The notes: generated by a model not told the origin, from the sequence alone. Positions 45,238-56,370 are shown, counted from the stretch's first letter. The stretch is 64,000 bases of DNA from Nitratireductor kimnyeongensis (GCF_019891395.1 NZ_CP078143.1:3237001-3301000), one strand, 5' to 3'. A program made the numbers and translations.

Positions 45238-45330
45238 CGACTGCGGCAGAGGCAGCAAAATGCCCAAGAAAGCCAGTTGTAGTGCAAAGACCAAAGCTTT
45301 ACGGAACCACCATGTGAGGACAGGCAGGTT

Positions 45331-46596
45331 TTATCGCTCCGGCGGTCTCCAGTCGCTCTCCACTGAAGAACGGCGGCTGAGGCGCAGCGCCAAGCCAACA
45401 GCCACACCTACGCCGATGGCAACGGAGAGATCAACGGCCACGGTCAAGACCAGCGTCAGGAGAAGCAGCAGCTTGTCGCCCGTCCTGCCCCGCGCATATT
45501 CGGGCCACTTGTGCGGCTCGCTCATATTCCATGCTGTGACAATCAGAAGAGCAGCCAGGGCGGGCATCGCCAGATAGCCCGCCAGCGGCGCGGCAAGCAG
45601 CATCACGATTAGAATAGTCAGCGCATGTATAAGTCCCGCCACAGGGGTCTTGCCGCCCGCGCGCACGTTCGTCGCGGTGCGGGCAATCGCGCCGGTCGCC
45701 GGAAGACCGGCAAAAAGAGCCGATCCGATGTTCGCAACGCCCTGGGCAAGAAGCTCGGCGTTCGGACGGTGGCTCCCGCCAATCATGCGGTCCGCCACCA
45801 TTGCCGATAGCAACGACTCAACCCCGGCCAGAAAGGCAATGACAATGGCTGAGGGCACAAGCTCCAGAACGCGCGATAGAGATACATCCGGCATGGTGGG
45901 CCAGGGTAAGCTGCTCGGTAATGCGCCAAAGCGCGAGCCGAGCGTATCCACCTGGAGCGTCGCCACAATGACGAGAAGAGATGCCATACCCACAGCGACA
46001 ATCAATCCGGGAAAACGCGGGGCGATACGGCGCAGGCCGACAATCAGCAGGATCGTCAGGAGTGCGGTACCAAGAGCGATGGCATTGAAGCTCGCGCGCG
46101 CATCCCATAGCACCGGAATTTTCTCGAAGAAGTCGGCAGGAACCTGCGCGACGGTCAGGCCCAGAAAGTCCGGGAGCTGGCTGGTTGCGATGACGATAGC
46201 AATGCCGATGGTAAAGCCATTTACGACCGCCTCTGGGATATAAGAAATCAAACGCCCTGCTCGGAAATATCCAGCGATCAGGAGAATGACACCGGCCATA
46301 AACGTAGCAATGACGAGGCCGTCATAGCCATGCTGGGCGATTACGCCAAATACCACGACGATAAATGCACCCGTGGGGCCGCCGATCTGAACCCGGCTTC
46401 CGCCAAAAAGCGAAATCAGAAAACCGGCCACGATGGCCGTAACCAGACCCTTCTCCGGGCCAGCACCGGAGGCAATCGCAATCGCCAGACTCAAGGGAAG
46501 CGCGACCATAGCCACAGTCACGCCGGCGATAAGGTCGGAGAGGAAAAGGGACCTATTATAGGTCCTGAGCGTGGTAAGTATCTTTGGCCTTCGCAT
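45331..46596 (-). CDS. SulP family anion transporter lacking the STAS domain
   Basis: The 421-residue inner-membrane protein has the SulP N-motif (LSDLIAGVTVAMVALPLSLA), about 10-12 helices and the FAGLPATGAIARTATNVRAG region. It stops right after the last helix, so the cytosolic STAS domain usual in SulP proteins is missing. The substrate may be sulfate, bicarbonate or another anion. It is carried on the mobile element between the R-M operon and the GIY-YIG gene. Confidence 0.87.
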   Translation of the reverse strand: MRRPKILTTLRTYNRSLFLSDLIAGVTVAMVALPLSLAIAIASGAGPEKGLVTAIVAGFLISLFGGSRVQIGGPTGAFIVVVFGVIAQHGYDGLVIATFMAGVILLIAGYFRAGRLISYIPEAVVNGFTIGIAIVIATSQLPDFLGLTVAQVPADFFEKIPVLWDARASFNAIALGTALLTILLIVGLRRIAPRFPGLIVAVGMASLLVIVATLQVDTLGSRFGALPSSLPWPTMPDVSLSRVLELVPSAIVIAFLAGVESLLSAMVADRMIGGSHRPNAELLAQGVANIGSALFAGLPATGAIARTATNVRAGGKTPVAGLIHALTILIVMLLAAPLAGYLAMPALAALLIVTAWNMSEPHKWPEYARGRTGDKLLLLLTLVLTVAVDLSVAIGVGVAVGLALRLSRRSSVESDWRPPER

Positions 46597-46628
46597 TATC
46601 GTCCTTGCTGGAAGCAGAAACTCCTAAA

Positions 46629-47099
46629 TCATGTCGTGTTGAAGTCGTTGTAAGGGGAACCACACACGACGCTGACATAGACTTCAAGCAGGCATTGCCG
46701 GGTCGGATCGGATTCTTCTACGAAGCGGAACTCCATGCGGCGAATTCGCTCAAGTGCATCGGCGAAAGCCGATGCGAATTCTTCATTCAGAAGTAGCCCC
46801 GCGCGCGACGTCTCACCGGGCTTATAATCGGACTTCAGGATGCCAGTTGCGTGGCGCGCCAGCTTAAAGGCAAATGGCGCGCTGTTGTGGCCGCTGGAAC
46901 GACGCGTGTGCTGACCGTAGCGATTTCGCACATTGCGGGTTCGGCCCACGTACAGGCTCTTCCCGTTCTCCGAGAAAAGATAAACGCCTGAGCCCTTCAT
47001 CTCGCGCGGCAAGACGCCGTCTGTGACCGGTGTTTGAGCCATTAGTGCTTCGTACTTCGGATGCAGGCTCTCGGTGAAAGCCTGAAACTTATCATGCAT
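46629..47099 (-). CDS. GIY-YIG nuclease family protein
   Basis: The 156-residue product has a GIY-YIG core: GSGVYLFSENGKSLYVGRTR followed by NVRNRYGQH. A conserved Glu lies further on, and there is an N-terminal helical segment. It is a stand-alone nuclease domain of the UvrC-N type. I chose the ATG at 47099 (G-rich ribosome site upstream); a TTG at 47105 is possible. The gene lies 32 bases upstream of sulP on the same strand. A role in defence or in element biology is possible but unproven. Confidence 0.85.
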   Translation of the reverse strand: MHDKFQAFTESLHPKYEALMAQTPVTDGVLPREMKGSGVYLFSENGKSLYVGRTRNVRNRYGQHTRRSSGHNSAPFAFKLARHATGILKSDYKPGETSRAGLLLNEEFASAFADALERIRRMEFRFVEESDPTRQCLLEVYVSVVCGSPYNDFNTT

Positions 47100-47201
47100 C
47101 GGCAACGCCCCCTTTGTTCATGCAACTTATCACTTCGGGCGCTCTCCCGAATAGGAACATCTTCCTGGACCCGTAACGCTGCCTAGGTCAGGGCTCTGCG
47201 G

Positions 47202-48059
47202 TCATCTGTCTGAATCGCAGCCTATCCAGGCGCAAATTTCTGGATCAACGGCGCTCGTGGACACGATCTCCGGCGTGAAGTTTGGGTCATCCGCGCGGTA
47301 GGCCACAAAGCTGTAGCCAGGATGCGGGCCCTCCCAGGCAACCGCGATCACCGTGCCGCGTAGCTCCTGCACCGGCCTGTTGCCATCGACCATCGGTCGC
47401 CAGGCGTGAATGGCGTAGAACTTCACGCGGGGCTCCTCTTCGCCGAAGCCGAACAGGAAGAGATTGGTGCCGGAATTGAAGACTAGTCCCTCGTCTGCTT
47501 CCTCGATCAGGATGCCGCCGCGCGCCTCGTCGCGGTAGGTCTGTTCCTCGCGGTAGCGGGTGAGCCCGCCCACGGTCGTAATGATGAGGCGGGATATCAG
47601 CACACGGTCGCGACGTGCTGGCGTTGTCCAGGCGCGGCGGTAAAGGCGATATGTGCCGTCCAGATTGTTTAGGCGGCTAAAGCGGAGCTGCGAGAGCGTC
47701 TTCTGCTGCGCGGCGATGAAGGCGGCAAAGCCTTCCGGCAGGCCGGGGGCCGGGTTGTAGATCGACGTGCGGAAGCTCTCGGAGCGTTCCAGGAACTCGA
47801 AGACAATGCGCTTCTTGTGCGATTGCGCGTTGGTGAGGCGGGTGAGCCCTTCCTGCTGCCAGCGGGCGAGCGTTGAGGCGGCGATCAGGTCTTTTCTGTC
47901 CTGATGCTGACCGCCCCTGCGGGTGCTATCGGTCGCGGTAGCGCGCGGATCGGCATTGAGCGCCCCGGCAAGGCGCACAAGCGCGCCCTTCTCGGCGGCA
48001 AGCTCGCTCAGGGCTTCGTGCAGCCGCCTGTTATGCTCTTCCGTTTCCTGCCAGGGCAT
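47202..48059 (-). CDS. Unknown protein divergent from the coupling-protein gene
   Basis: The 285-residue product starts MPWQETEEHNRRLHEALSEL, an N-terminal coiled coil. A basic middle follows, and the C-terminal half has a compact beta-rich look, including TRYREEQTYRDEARGGILIE and KFYAIHAWRPMV. No membrane helix or recognised domain is seen. The long upstream extension to 48236 overlaps the virD4 region and is unlikely. Its position opposite virD4 suggests a transfer-regulatory or accessory role, but this is inference. Confidence 0.65.
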   Translation of the reverse strand: MPWQETEEHNRRLHEALSELAAEKGALVRLAGALNADPRATATDSTRRGGQHQDRKDLIAASTLARWQQEGLTRLTNAQSHKKRIVFEFLERSESFRTSIYNPAPGLPEGFAAFIAAQQKTLSQLRFSRLNNLDGTYRLYRRAWTTPARRDRVLISRLIITTVGGLTRYREEQTYRDEARGGILIEEADEGLVFNSGTNLFLFGFGEEEPRVKFYAIHAWRPMVDGNRPVQELRGTVIAVAWEGPHPGYSFVAYRADDPNFTPEIVSTSAVDPEICAWIGCDSDR

Positions 48060-48202
48060 CGCGCATCCGAATCTGCAAATCTCCGCATCGGTGCAGAGCT
48101 TTGCATGAAAAATGCGGATGAAGAAGTTCGCTTTCCTTTCTGTTTCGGGTTTTCCAGCATCACCAGCTTTTCCTTCATCGAACGCGGTGAAGGGGAAGTC
48201 CA

Positions 48203-49879
48203 ATGTCGGGCCAGAACAAGCAAAAACCGGGAGCACCGCTCGGCAATCTGCTGATCGGCGCGGCTATACTGGCCTTCGCGGCAGGGCCGGAGAACGGCGT
48301 GCACCTCAACGCTGCCGATCAGCTCTATCTCGGCGTCTTCCAGTTTATCGGCGCGACGGCGATGCTGGTCGGCGTCGGCGGCTACCTCAAGCTCTGGCAA
48401 CAGCGCGCGAAGCGCAAGCTGGCTGAGCTGCCTTCCGGCACGTTCGGCGGCGCGGCTTTCGCCTCGCTGCGCGATTGTAAGGCGGCGGGCCTGTGCGATC
48501 CGTGCGGGCTTTATCTCGGCGTGCTCGATGGCCAGCCGCTCTTTTATTCCGGGAAGGCACACCTGCTGACGGCTGCCCCCGCCCGCCAGGGCAAGGGCAT
48601 TAACGTCGTCATTCCGAACCTGCTGCATTTCCAGGGCTCGGTGTTTGTCACCGATCCCAAGGGCGAACTGGCGGCGGTGACGGCGGCGCACCGCGCCGAA
48701 CGTCTCGGCCAGAAGGTCTATGTGCTGAACCCGTGGGGCCTGCACGGCCTGCCGCAGCATCGCTGCAATCCGTTGCAGCCGTTGCTGGACGCGGCCAACG
48801 ATCCGGCGCTGATCCGTGGCGTTGCCGACGAAGCCAAGGCACTCGCGCTCCAGCTCCTGCCTGAGCCGGAAGATTCCCGGAACCGCTATTTCCGCGAAGG
48901 TGCGCGCACCATCCTGCGCGCTGTCATGTTGCACCTCGCCACGCGCGGGGCTCCCGCCACCTGCACGTTGCCGGAGATGTGGCGGGTGCTGTCCAGCACC
49001 AAGCGTATCGAAAAGCTGGTCGATCACATGGTCGCCTCCGACGCGCTCTTCGGCATGGTCGCCGATCTGGGCCAGGATTTGGCCTTTCAGCTCGAAGACA
49101 ATCCCGATCAGTTTGCCGACTTCCGTCAAGGGGCGATTCAGGCGCTCGATATCTTCGATCCGGTCGGCTTCCTCGGCGCTGCCGTCAGCGGCTCCGATGT
49201 CGATTTCCGCGCGCTCAAGGAAGGCAAGGCCAGCGTCTATCTGGTCATCCCCCAGGATCGGATCGCCACGCACGGGGCCTGGCTCGGTCTTGTTACACGC
49301 CAGGCCATTGCGGCGGTCGCGCGCTCTTCAGGGCGCAGCGAGGTGCTGTTCGTCCTCGACGAGTTCGCCAACATGGGCAAGCTTGCGGGGCTCGCCGAAA
49401 GCCTGACGGCGCTGCCCGGTCTCGGCGTGCGCGTCTGGGCCTTCGTGCAGGAGCTTTCGGAGCTGATCCGGCTCTACGGGCCGTACACGGCGCGCACCGT
49501 GCTTTCGCAGGCCGAAGTGAAGCAGTTCTTCGCCGTGCAGGACGACCAGCTCGCGAAAACGCTTTCGGCGGCGCTCGGCCAGCGCACGGTCAAAACCCGC
49601 AATTTCAACCTGGGCCGCACTGAAGACGACGAGATCGGCGAAAGCCTCGGTGAGACCGGCAGGCCGCTCATGTCACCCGATGAAATCCGCCTGATGGGGG
49701 CGGATGAGCAGCTTCTGCTCATCAAGGCCCTGCCGCCGATCCGCGCGCAGCGTCTGCCCTTCTGGTTCGTCTCGCCCTGGGCGTCGTGGGCGGCGCGCAA
49801 TCCCGTCGAAGGCGACTACCCGCAGCCAAGGCCGCATTTGCGGCTGACCTACAGCAAGAGGAGCGAAGGCGATGAATGA
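48203..49879 (+). CDS. VirD4/TraG-type conjugative coupling protein
   Basis: The 558-residue ATPase links the relaxosome to a type IV secretion channel. It has two N-terminal transmembrane helices. Walker A is atypical (APARQGKGINVV, GKG at ~130-132), with TDPKGEL following, Walker B in VLFVLDEFANMGKL, and a C-terminal TraG domain. No other T4SS genes are in the element, so this protein would plug into a helper's channel. It overlaps the next gene by 8 bases. Confidence 0.9.
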   Translation: MSGQNKQKPGAPLGNLLIGAAILAFAAGPENGVHLNAADQLYLGVFQFIGATAMLVGVGGYLKLWQQRAKRKLAELPSGTFGGAAFASLRDCKAAGLCDPCGLYLGVLDGQPLFYSGKAHLLTAAPARQGKGINVVIPNLLHFQGSVFVTDPKGELAAVTAAHRAERLGQKVYVLNPWGLHGLPQHRCNPLQPLLDAANDPALIRGVADEAKALALQLLPEPEDSRNRYFREGARTILRAVMLHLATRGAPATCTLPEMWRVLSSTKRIEKLVDHMVASDALFGMVADLGQDLAFQLEDNPDQFADFRQGAIQALDIFDPVGFLGAAVSGSDVDFRALKEGKASVYLVIPQDRIATHGAWLGLVTRQAIAAVARSSGRSEVLFVLDEFANMGKLAGLAESLTALPGLGVRVWAFVQELSELIRLYGPYTARTVLSQAEVKQFFAVQDDQLAKTLSAALGQRTVKTRNFNLGRTEDDEIGESLGETGRPLMSPDEIRLMGADEQLLLIKALPPIRAQRLPFWFVSPWASWAARNPVEGDYPQPRPHLRLTYSKRSEGDE

Positions 49880-50222
49880 TTACGATGTGAAAGTCACTGG
49901 CACGAAGAAGCCGAGCAAGCGCCCGCACATCATCCTGCGCATTCTCGATGCGCCCTGGGATTTGACGGTCGCAGCACTGAAGCGTCCGCGCGTGTGGCTG
50001 CTCCTCGGTGGCATCTGGTTCGCCTGCAACGTCGGCACGCCGCATATCGGTAGCGAATATCAGTGCCGCTATCCGGTGCGTCCGGGCCAGCCGTGCCAGT
50101 CCTTCGACTATTGCACTTATCACGGCTTCCAGGGGCGGCGCGTCGTCGTGCCGGTCGGAAGCGAGACCTGCGGCCTCTTCAAGCTCATACCGCCCGATTG
50201 GGAAAAGCTGGCCGAAGAATGA
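49872..50222 (+). CDS. Small membrane protein downstream of virD4
   Basis: The 116-residue product has a basic N-terminus, one transmembrane helix (RVWLLLGGIWFACNVG) and a C-terminal part with several cysteines (YQCRYPVRPGQPCQSFDYC). The Cys residues could be oxidised outside the membrane. It overlaps virD4 (ATGAATGA), so it is translationally coupled and probably a transfer accessory. No family is recognised. Confidence 0.75.
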   Translation: MNDYDVKVTGTKKPSKRPHIILRILDAPWDLTVAALKRPRVWLLLGGIWFACNVGTPHIGSEYQCRYPVRPGQPCQSFDYCTYHGFQGRRVVVPVGSETCGLFKLIPPDWEKLAEE

Positions 50223-50345
50223 CGGCGGGGCGAAGTGGGTTCAAACGGATTCAAAGGGAGTAAGGCGGACTCAGACAGACTATCGAAGGATGTAGAATTT
50301 GATCGACTACTACATTTAGTAGTAAAATTACAGAAGGGGTGCGAT

Positions 50346-50657
50346 ATGTTGGGTGATAACACGAATGGCGGTAACCGCAATCTCTCCGGTCGTTTCGATG
50401 CGTCAGCACGGCCTATCGTTACTGTGGATGTGGAGAAGTATCAGGCTTATCTCGACGATCCGAACCTGAACGAAGAACAGAAAGAGGAGTTCCTTCAGGC
50501 GATCTGGTCTATCATGGTCGCCTTTGTAGACCTCGGTTTCGGCGTTCATCCCCTGCAAGAAGTATGTGGACAAGATTCGGAAGAGTCCTGTCCGTGCGCA
50601 AAAGAAGGCTTCGATCAGGTAAAATCGAAGCCTTTAGAGGAACCTGAAAACACTTAG
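50346..50657 (+). CDS. Unknown protein preceding the serine recombinase
   Basis: The 103-residue acidic product ([20 protein letters not shown] onwards) has a helical middle and a Cys-containing tail. I start at 50346 with AAGGGG upstream; the 111 bases of frame before it cross an AT-rich promoter-like stretch. The gene lies 41 bases ahead of the recombinase gene and may be its small partner. No domain is recognised. Confidence 0.6.
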   Translation: MLGDNTNGGNRNLSGRFDASARPIVTVDVEKYQAYLDDPNLNEEQKEEFLQAIWSIMVAFVDLGFGVHPLQEVCGQDSEESCPCAKEGFDQVKSKPLEEPENT

Positions 50658-50698
50658 ATTCCAGCCCCTTGAACATGAAGGGCGGACTGGAGGCAGAC

Positions 50699-52381
<1,683 letters not shown>

Positions 52382-52638
52382 AATGACCGGCCATTCGTTT
52401 TCGGACAACTCTTGTGGAGTTGCCCCTGATGACCATGCGACAAGGCTGAAAGCTGGCAGGGCTGAACGCGCCCGTAATGCTTTCGATGCTCAGTCGCAAG
52501 GAGCTCAGGCGGGGAACGGAGGCGGGGGAGCTGAGACGGGAAAGACCCGGGCGCTGATCAGCGATGCATTTGCCACGCTCGTCCCGCGCCTCAGGAGGGC
52601 AGGGGACGCCTATCGTCTCGGTATCCTGTTCCTCGGCG

Positions 52639-52878
52639 CTAGGAATTGCCGGAGCGGGCGCCCTTGCCAAGATCCCGCCGCGCGCGCTCATCCTTGTCCA
52701 GCTTCTCAAAACTCTCGATAACGTCGTCGGCTTCCTGTTTGACATCAGGAACGGCATGGCGCTGATTGCGGACTTTCGCCTGATCGTCGCCCTGCAGCTG
52801 ATTGTTGCCCATCCGGTCGGCGGCCAGATCGCTGCTCTGGATGTCCGATGCGCGGTCCTTTTTCTGCCGGTCGTTCAT
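52639..52878 (-). CDS. Small hydrophilic conserved protein
   Basis: The 79-residue, highly charged, probably disordered or helical product (MNDRQKKDRASDIQSSDLAA onwards) includes NNQLQGDDQ and VIESFEKLDKDERAR. AAAGGAG lies 8-9 bases before the ATG. I recall similar small proteins in Rhizobiales but know no function. It diverges from the membrane protein gene at 53.0 kb. Confidence 0.7.
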   Translation of the reverse strand: MNDRQKKDRASDIQSSDLAADRMGNNQLQGDDQAKVRNQRHAVPDVKQEADDVIESFEKLDKDERARRDLGKGARSGNS

Positions 52879-53003
52879 GGGGATGCTCCTTTCAGGCTCT
52901 TTTCAACTTCCGCAGACTGAACGGGAGAGGGCAGGGTTGCGTTCCATTGCCCGGGAAAGGCCGCTTTCAGGGAACGAAGCCGACTGGCAGGCGTTGGCCG
53001 CCA

Positions 53004-53681
53004 ATGCAGGAGACAATTTTTCAAGCAATATGGGCCTGGCTGCAGAACAACCATGGCGCGGTCGGCGCGCTGGCAAGTCTCGCCACACTGGTGGTCTGGA
53101 CGCTTTATTTTCAGATGTTGCTGATGAGCTACCGGCGCACGCTGCGCCCGAAAATCCTGATCAACCGAGGAGCCGGACAACGCCTGCAGGCGCATTGTCT
53201 CGTCGCCAACATGAGCGCCGAGCCCATTTATATCGAGGCTGTATTGCTGGATGTAGGATATCTCGCGAACGGTGAGAAAGCAGTCGCACGCAGTCGTTAT
53301 TCACTTAGTGAACTCGATCTGGACATCCTCAATGGCAGCGATCGCAGCCCGCAATGGTTTCAAGGTCCGCTCGACAGCAGCGAGTGGGTCGATATCGGAA
53401 CGTTTCAGCAGCTCATCGGCAAGGTGCTCGAACAGGACCGGACAGCAGAGGGAACCTGGCCGGTCGATCGTAACCCTGCTCTGGAGAGGTTGCGCGAACT
53501 GACGGTCATCGTGGTGGCGACCTACCGTGCTCAGGACCTTTTGGTCGCCGCGCGCCGCAGCTTCGATGTGGAAGAGGACATGATTGGCAGAAGGCTGATC
53601 CCGCGCCATTTCACGGCCGAACAGATCAGGTCCCGCCGCGACCGGCGGGCACTTGAAAGGATGATGAATGAAGGCAAATAG
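53004..53681 (+). CDS. Single-pass membrane protein of unknown function
   Basis: The 225-residue product has one N-terminal helix (AVGALASLATLVVWTLYFQM) and a cytosolic part. That part starts with an Ig-like-looking beta region (QAHCLVANMSAEPIYIEAVL) and ends with a basic helix. The start at 53004 was chosen because the helix lies just after it; the upstream frame to 52848 is out of character. No domain is recognised. Confidence 0.7.
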   Translation: MQETIFQAIWAWLQNNHGAVGALASLATLVVWTLYFQMLLMSYRRTLRPKILINRGAGQRLQAHCLVANMSAEPIYIEAVLLDVGYLANGEKAVARSRYSLSELDLDILNGSDRSPQWFQGPLDSSEWVDIGTFQQLIGKVLEQDRTAEGTWPVDRNPALERLRELTVIVVATYRAQDLLVAARRSFDVEEDMIGRRLIPRHFTAEQIRSRRDRRALERMMNEGK

Positions 53682-53767
53682 AGGTGGTTCTCATGACCAG
53701 AGGCAGCCAGCGCCCGGTGAAGCAGGATAGGGCTGACGCGAGCCCTTTACAGCACCGGGCCGCGCAT

Positions 53768-54940
53768 TCATGCCTTAACAGTGGCGGCGAGGGCTGCGGC
53801 GAGATCGGCCCTCAGATCCTCCACATCCTCCAGACCGATCTGCAGCCGGATCACTGGGCCTTCTTTCGGCGGCTGCGCGATCGTTCGGTCGCTAAGCTGG
53901 ACGTGCACTGCAAGGCTCTCATAGCCGCCCCAGGAATAACCCAGGCCGAAATATTTCAATGCATCGAGAAAGGCGTGCGCCTGCTTTTCACGACCGCCGT
54001 CGAGGACGATGGAGAAAAGTCCGCTGGCACCGGTGAAATCGCGCTTCCAGATCTCGTGGCCGGGATGTGATTCGAGAGCGGGGTGGAGAACGCGCGCGAC
54101 GCCCTTCTGTCCCTCCAGCCAGCGCGCCAGGCTGAGTGCGCTCTGCTGATGTCGCTCGAGACGCACACCCATGGTGCGCAGGCCGCGTAACACCTGGTAG
54201 ACATCGTCCGGCGCAGCACAGACGCCGAGTGCGCCATGAGCCTCGAGCAAGCGCTCGAAGCAGGCCTCATTGGCCGAAACCGTCCCGAGAAGAACATCCG
54301 AATGGCCGCCGGGATATTTGGTGGCTGCCTGAATGGAGATGTCGACCCCGTGGTCGAGGGGACGGAAGAAGAGTGGTGTTGCCCAGGTGTTGTCCATCAT
54401 CACGATGGCGCCACCCCTGTGGGCCACATCGACAATGGCAGGGATGTCCTGCATCTCGAAAGTGCCGGAGCCAGGGGCCTCGGTAAGGACCACTTTCGTG
54501 TTGGGTTGCATCAGGGTCGCAATGCCTGCGTCGGCCGAAGGATCGTAATAGGACACTTCGACGCCGAGCCGGGTGAGCATGGTATCGGCAAAATGGCGCG
54601 TTGGATGATAGACCGAATCAACAATGAGCACGTGATCGCCCGAAGACAGAAAAGCGAGCAGCGGGACGGTCACAGCGGCAAGTCCGGAAGGAACGATAAT
54701 GGTTCCGGCAGCGCCTTCCAGCTCGTTCATCGCGACGGCAAGTGCGTCCGTCGTGGGGGTGCCGCGGGTTCCGTATGTGTATTTCTGGTTGCGAGAGGCC
54801 ATGGTCCCGGCATCGGGAAACAGCACGGTCGAGGCGTGGACCACCGGAGGGTTGACGAAACCGTGAAAATCGCGGGGGTTGTTGCCCATATGGGCGAGCC
54901 GTGTGTTGTCTCCGACTTTAGTCTTATTCTTTTCGTTCAT
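53768..54940 (-). CDS. metC: Cystathionine beta-lyase (MetC-type)
   Basis: The 390-residue PLP enzyme of the Cys/Met metabolism family makes homocysteine, pyruvate and ammonia from cystathionine. The PLP lysine is in SIQAATKYPGGHSD, and the family's TYGTRGTPTTDALA and MMDNTWATPLFF segments are present. The start at 54940 is the only plausible one; the 199 extra upstream codons run into the intergenic region. It is divergent from the aap operon. Confidence 0.9.
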   Translation of the reverse strand: MNEKNKTKVGDNTRLAHMGNNPRDFHGFVNPPVVHASTVLFPDAGTMASRNQKYTYGTRGTPTTDALAVAMNELEGAAGTIIVPSGLAAVTVPLLAFLSSGDHVLIVDSVYHPTRHFADTMLTRLGVEVSYYDPSADAGIATLMQPNTKVVLTEAPGSGTFEMQDIPAIVDVAHRGGAIVMMDNTWATPLFFRPLDHGVDISIQAATKYPGGHSDVLLGTVSANEACFERLLEAHGALGVCAAPDDVYQVLRGLRTMGVRLERHQQSALSLARWLEGQKGVARVLHPALESHPGHEIWKRDFTGASGLFSIVLDGGREKQAHAFLDALKYFGLGYSWGGYESLAVHVQLSDRTIAQPPKEGPVIRLQIGLEDVEDLRADLAAALAATVKA

Positions 54941-55271
54941 CGAACCTGTCGCTTGATTGACTGCGGATGGGGCCTGGAGCGTGAGAGGAAGGAAAACCCT
55001 CAAAACCGGGCGTTCAGGATGCCGGATGGAACGCCATTGTCGGCCACCCGTCAACCGGGAAGGAGCTGCACGCTTGCCTCTGGAGCAAGGGTCTTTGGCT
55101 CTTGACCCAAAGTGATTTATGGCATTCGATGGAACCAGTGCGTGGGAGAGGAAGTGCATGTCCGCCCCTTTGCGGGCCGGCACTCCGACCGGGGTGTACG
55201 GGACATTCGCCTGCTTCCGCACTGAAAATGTCAGGGGATAAGCCCGAACACAGAAAAAAGGGTTCGTAATC
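54941..55271. other. Divergent promoter region metC/aapJ
   Basis: 331 bases without a supportable gene. Promoters for metC (minus) and for the aap operon (plus) must be here. I found no riboswitch or clear operator by eye. Confidence 0.5.
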
Positions 55272-56300
55272 ATGAAAAATATTGTCAAAGCGTTGCTCGG
55301 CTCGGCCGCGATCGCGATGATGGCAGCACCGGCTTCTGCAGCTACGCTGGACGATGTGAAGTCAGAAGGCCACGTCCAGTGCGGCGTCAACACCGGTCTT
55401 ATCGGCTTCAGCGCACCGGACGACCAGGGCAACTGGAAAGGTCTCGACGTGGATTTCTGCCGCGCCGTGGCTGCCGCAATCTTTGACGATCCGGAAGCCG
55501 TGGAGTTCACGCCGCTTTCGGCAAAAGACCGTTTCACCGCGCTTCAGTCGGGCGAAGTGGACGTGCTTTCCCGCAACACCACCTGGACGATCAGCCGCGA
55601 TACCGCGCTCGGCCTCAACTTTGCCGGCGTGACCTATTACGACGGCCAGGGCTTCATGATCAATGCGAAGAAGCTTGAAGGTATCAACTCCGCACTTCAG
55701 CTTTCAGGTGCAGCGGTCTGCGTGCAGGCCGGTACGACAACCGAGCTGAACCTTGCCGACTACTTCAAGGCAAACAACATGGAGTACAGCCCTGTTGTTT
55801 TCGAGAAGTTCGAAGAGGTGAACGCGGCCTATGATGCCGGGCGCTGCGACGTGTACACGACCGATCAGTCCGGTCTTTATGCCGTCCGCTTAAACCTCAC
55901 CAATCCGGACGATCACATCGTTCTGCCCGAGATCATCTCCAAGGAGCCCCTCGGGCCGGCAGTGCGCCATGGCGATGACCAGTGGCTCGACATCGTCAAA
56001 TGGGTCTATTACGCACTCGTCAATGCTGAAGAGCTGGGCATCAGCCAGGCCAACCTCGAAGAGAAGATGAACTCGGACAACCCCGAGGTGCGTCGTCTTC
56101 TTGGCACCGAGGATGGCAGCAAGCTTGGTACCGACCTTGGTCTGACCAACGACTTCGCTGTCCGTGCGATCAAGCACGTGGGCAATTACGGCGAAATTTT
56201 CGAGCGCAATGTAGGTGCCGAGAGCCCGCTGAAAATCTCGCGCGGCATCAACGCCCTTTGGACGAAGGGTGGCCTTCAGTACGGTATGCCGATCCGCTGA
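55272..56300 (+). CDS. aapJ: General L-amino-acid ABC transporter, periplasmic binding protein AapJ
   Basis: The 342-residue product has a signal peptide (MKNIVKALLGSAAIAMMAAP, cleavage near ASAAT) and a type 2 periplasmic-binding fold, with CGVNTGLIGFSAPD and FCRAVAAAIF as typical N-lobe pieces. It captures a broad range of L-amino acids. It is first in aapJQMP, and a strong stem-loop separates it from aapQ, as expected for a subunit needed in excess. Confidence 0.95.
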   Translation: MKNIVKALLGSAAIAMMAAPASAATLDDVKSEGHVQCGVNTGLIGFSAPDDQGNWKGLDVDFCRAVAAAIFDDPEAVEFTPLSAKDRFTALQSGEVDVLSRNTTWTISRDTALGLNFAGVTYYDGQGFMINAKKLEGINSALQLSGAAVCVQAGTTTELNLADYFKANNMEYSPVVFEKFEEVNAAYDAGRCDVYTTDQSGLYAVRLNLTNPDDHIVLPEIISKEPLGPAVRHGDDQWLDIVKWVYYALVNAEELGISQANLEEKMNSDNPEVRRLLGTEDGSKLGTDLGLTNDFAVRAIKHVGNYGEIFERNVGAESPLKISRGINALWTKGGLQYGMPIR

Positions 56301-56322
56301 TCGGATCCCGTGAACATAATGC

Positions 56323-56350
56323 GTGAGAGGCGGTTCGCGCCGCCTCTCAC
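56323..56350 (+). promoter_or_regulatory. Intercistronic stem-loop between aapJ and aapQ
   Basis: GTGAGAGGCGG pairs perfectly with CCGCCTCTCAC around TTCGCG (11-bp stem). No T-run follows. Such hairpins after binding-protein genes protect or attenuate the transcript and raise the ratio of binding protein to membrane subunits. Confidence 0.75.
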
Positions 56351-56370
56351 CATTCCTGGTGAGGATAGCC

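Larger units (their letters stand above)
44548..45330. other. 780-bp structured non-coding region upstream of the R-M operon
   Basis: No gene is convincing here. A long plus-strand frame (from 44744) and a minus-strand frame (from 45294) both translate repeats and have compositionally odd products. The region holds the R-M promoter, a 12-G tract, a degenerate ~80-bp direct repeat and a 32-base palindrome, listed separately. Confidence 0.6.

Noticed and set aside
44704-45577. Long frames on both strands in the repeat region (277 and 196 codons).
   Set aside because: Internal repeats appear on both strands at once and there are no ribosome sites; the DNA repeats explain the openness.
48008-49273. 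A 421-codon minus-strand frame over virD4.
   Set aside because: It is a shadow of the coupling-protein gene with no start signal or domain.
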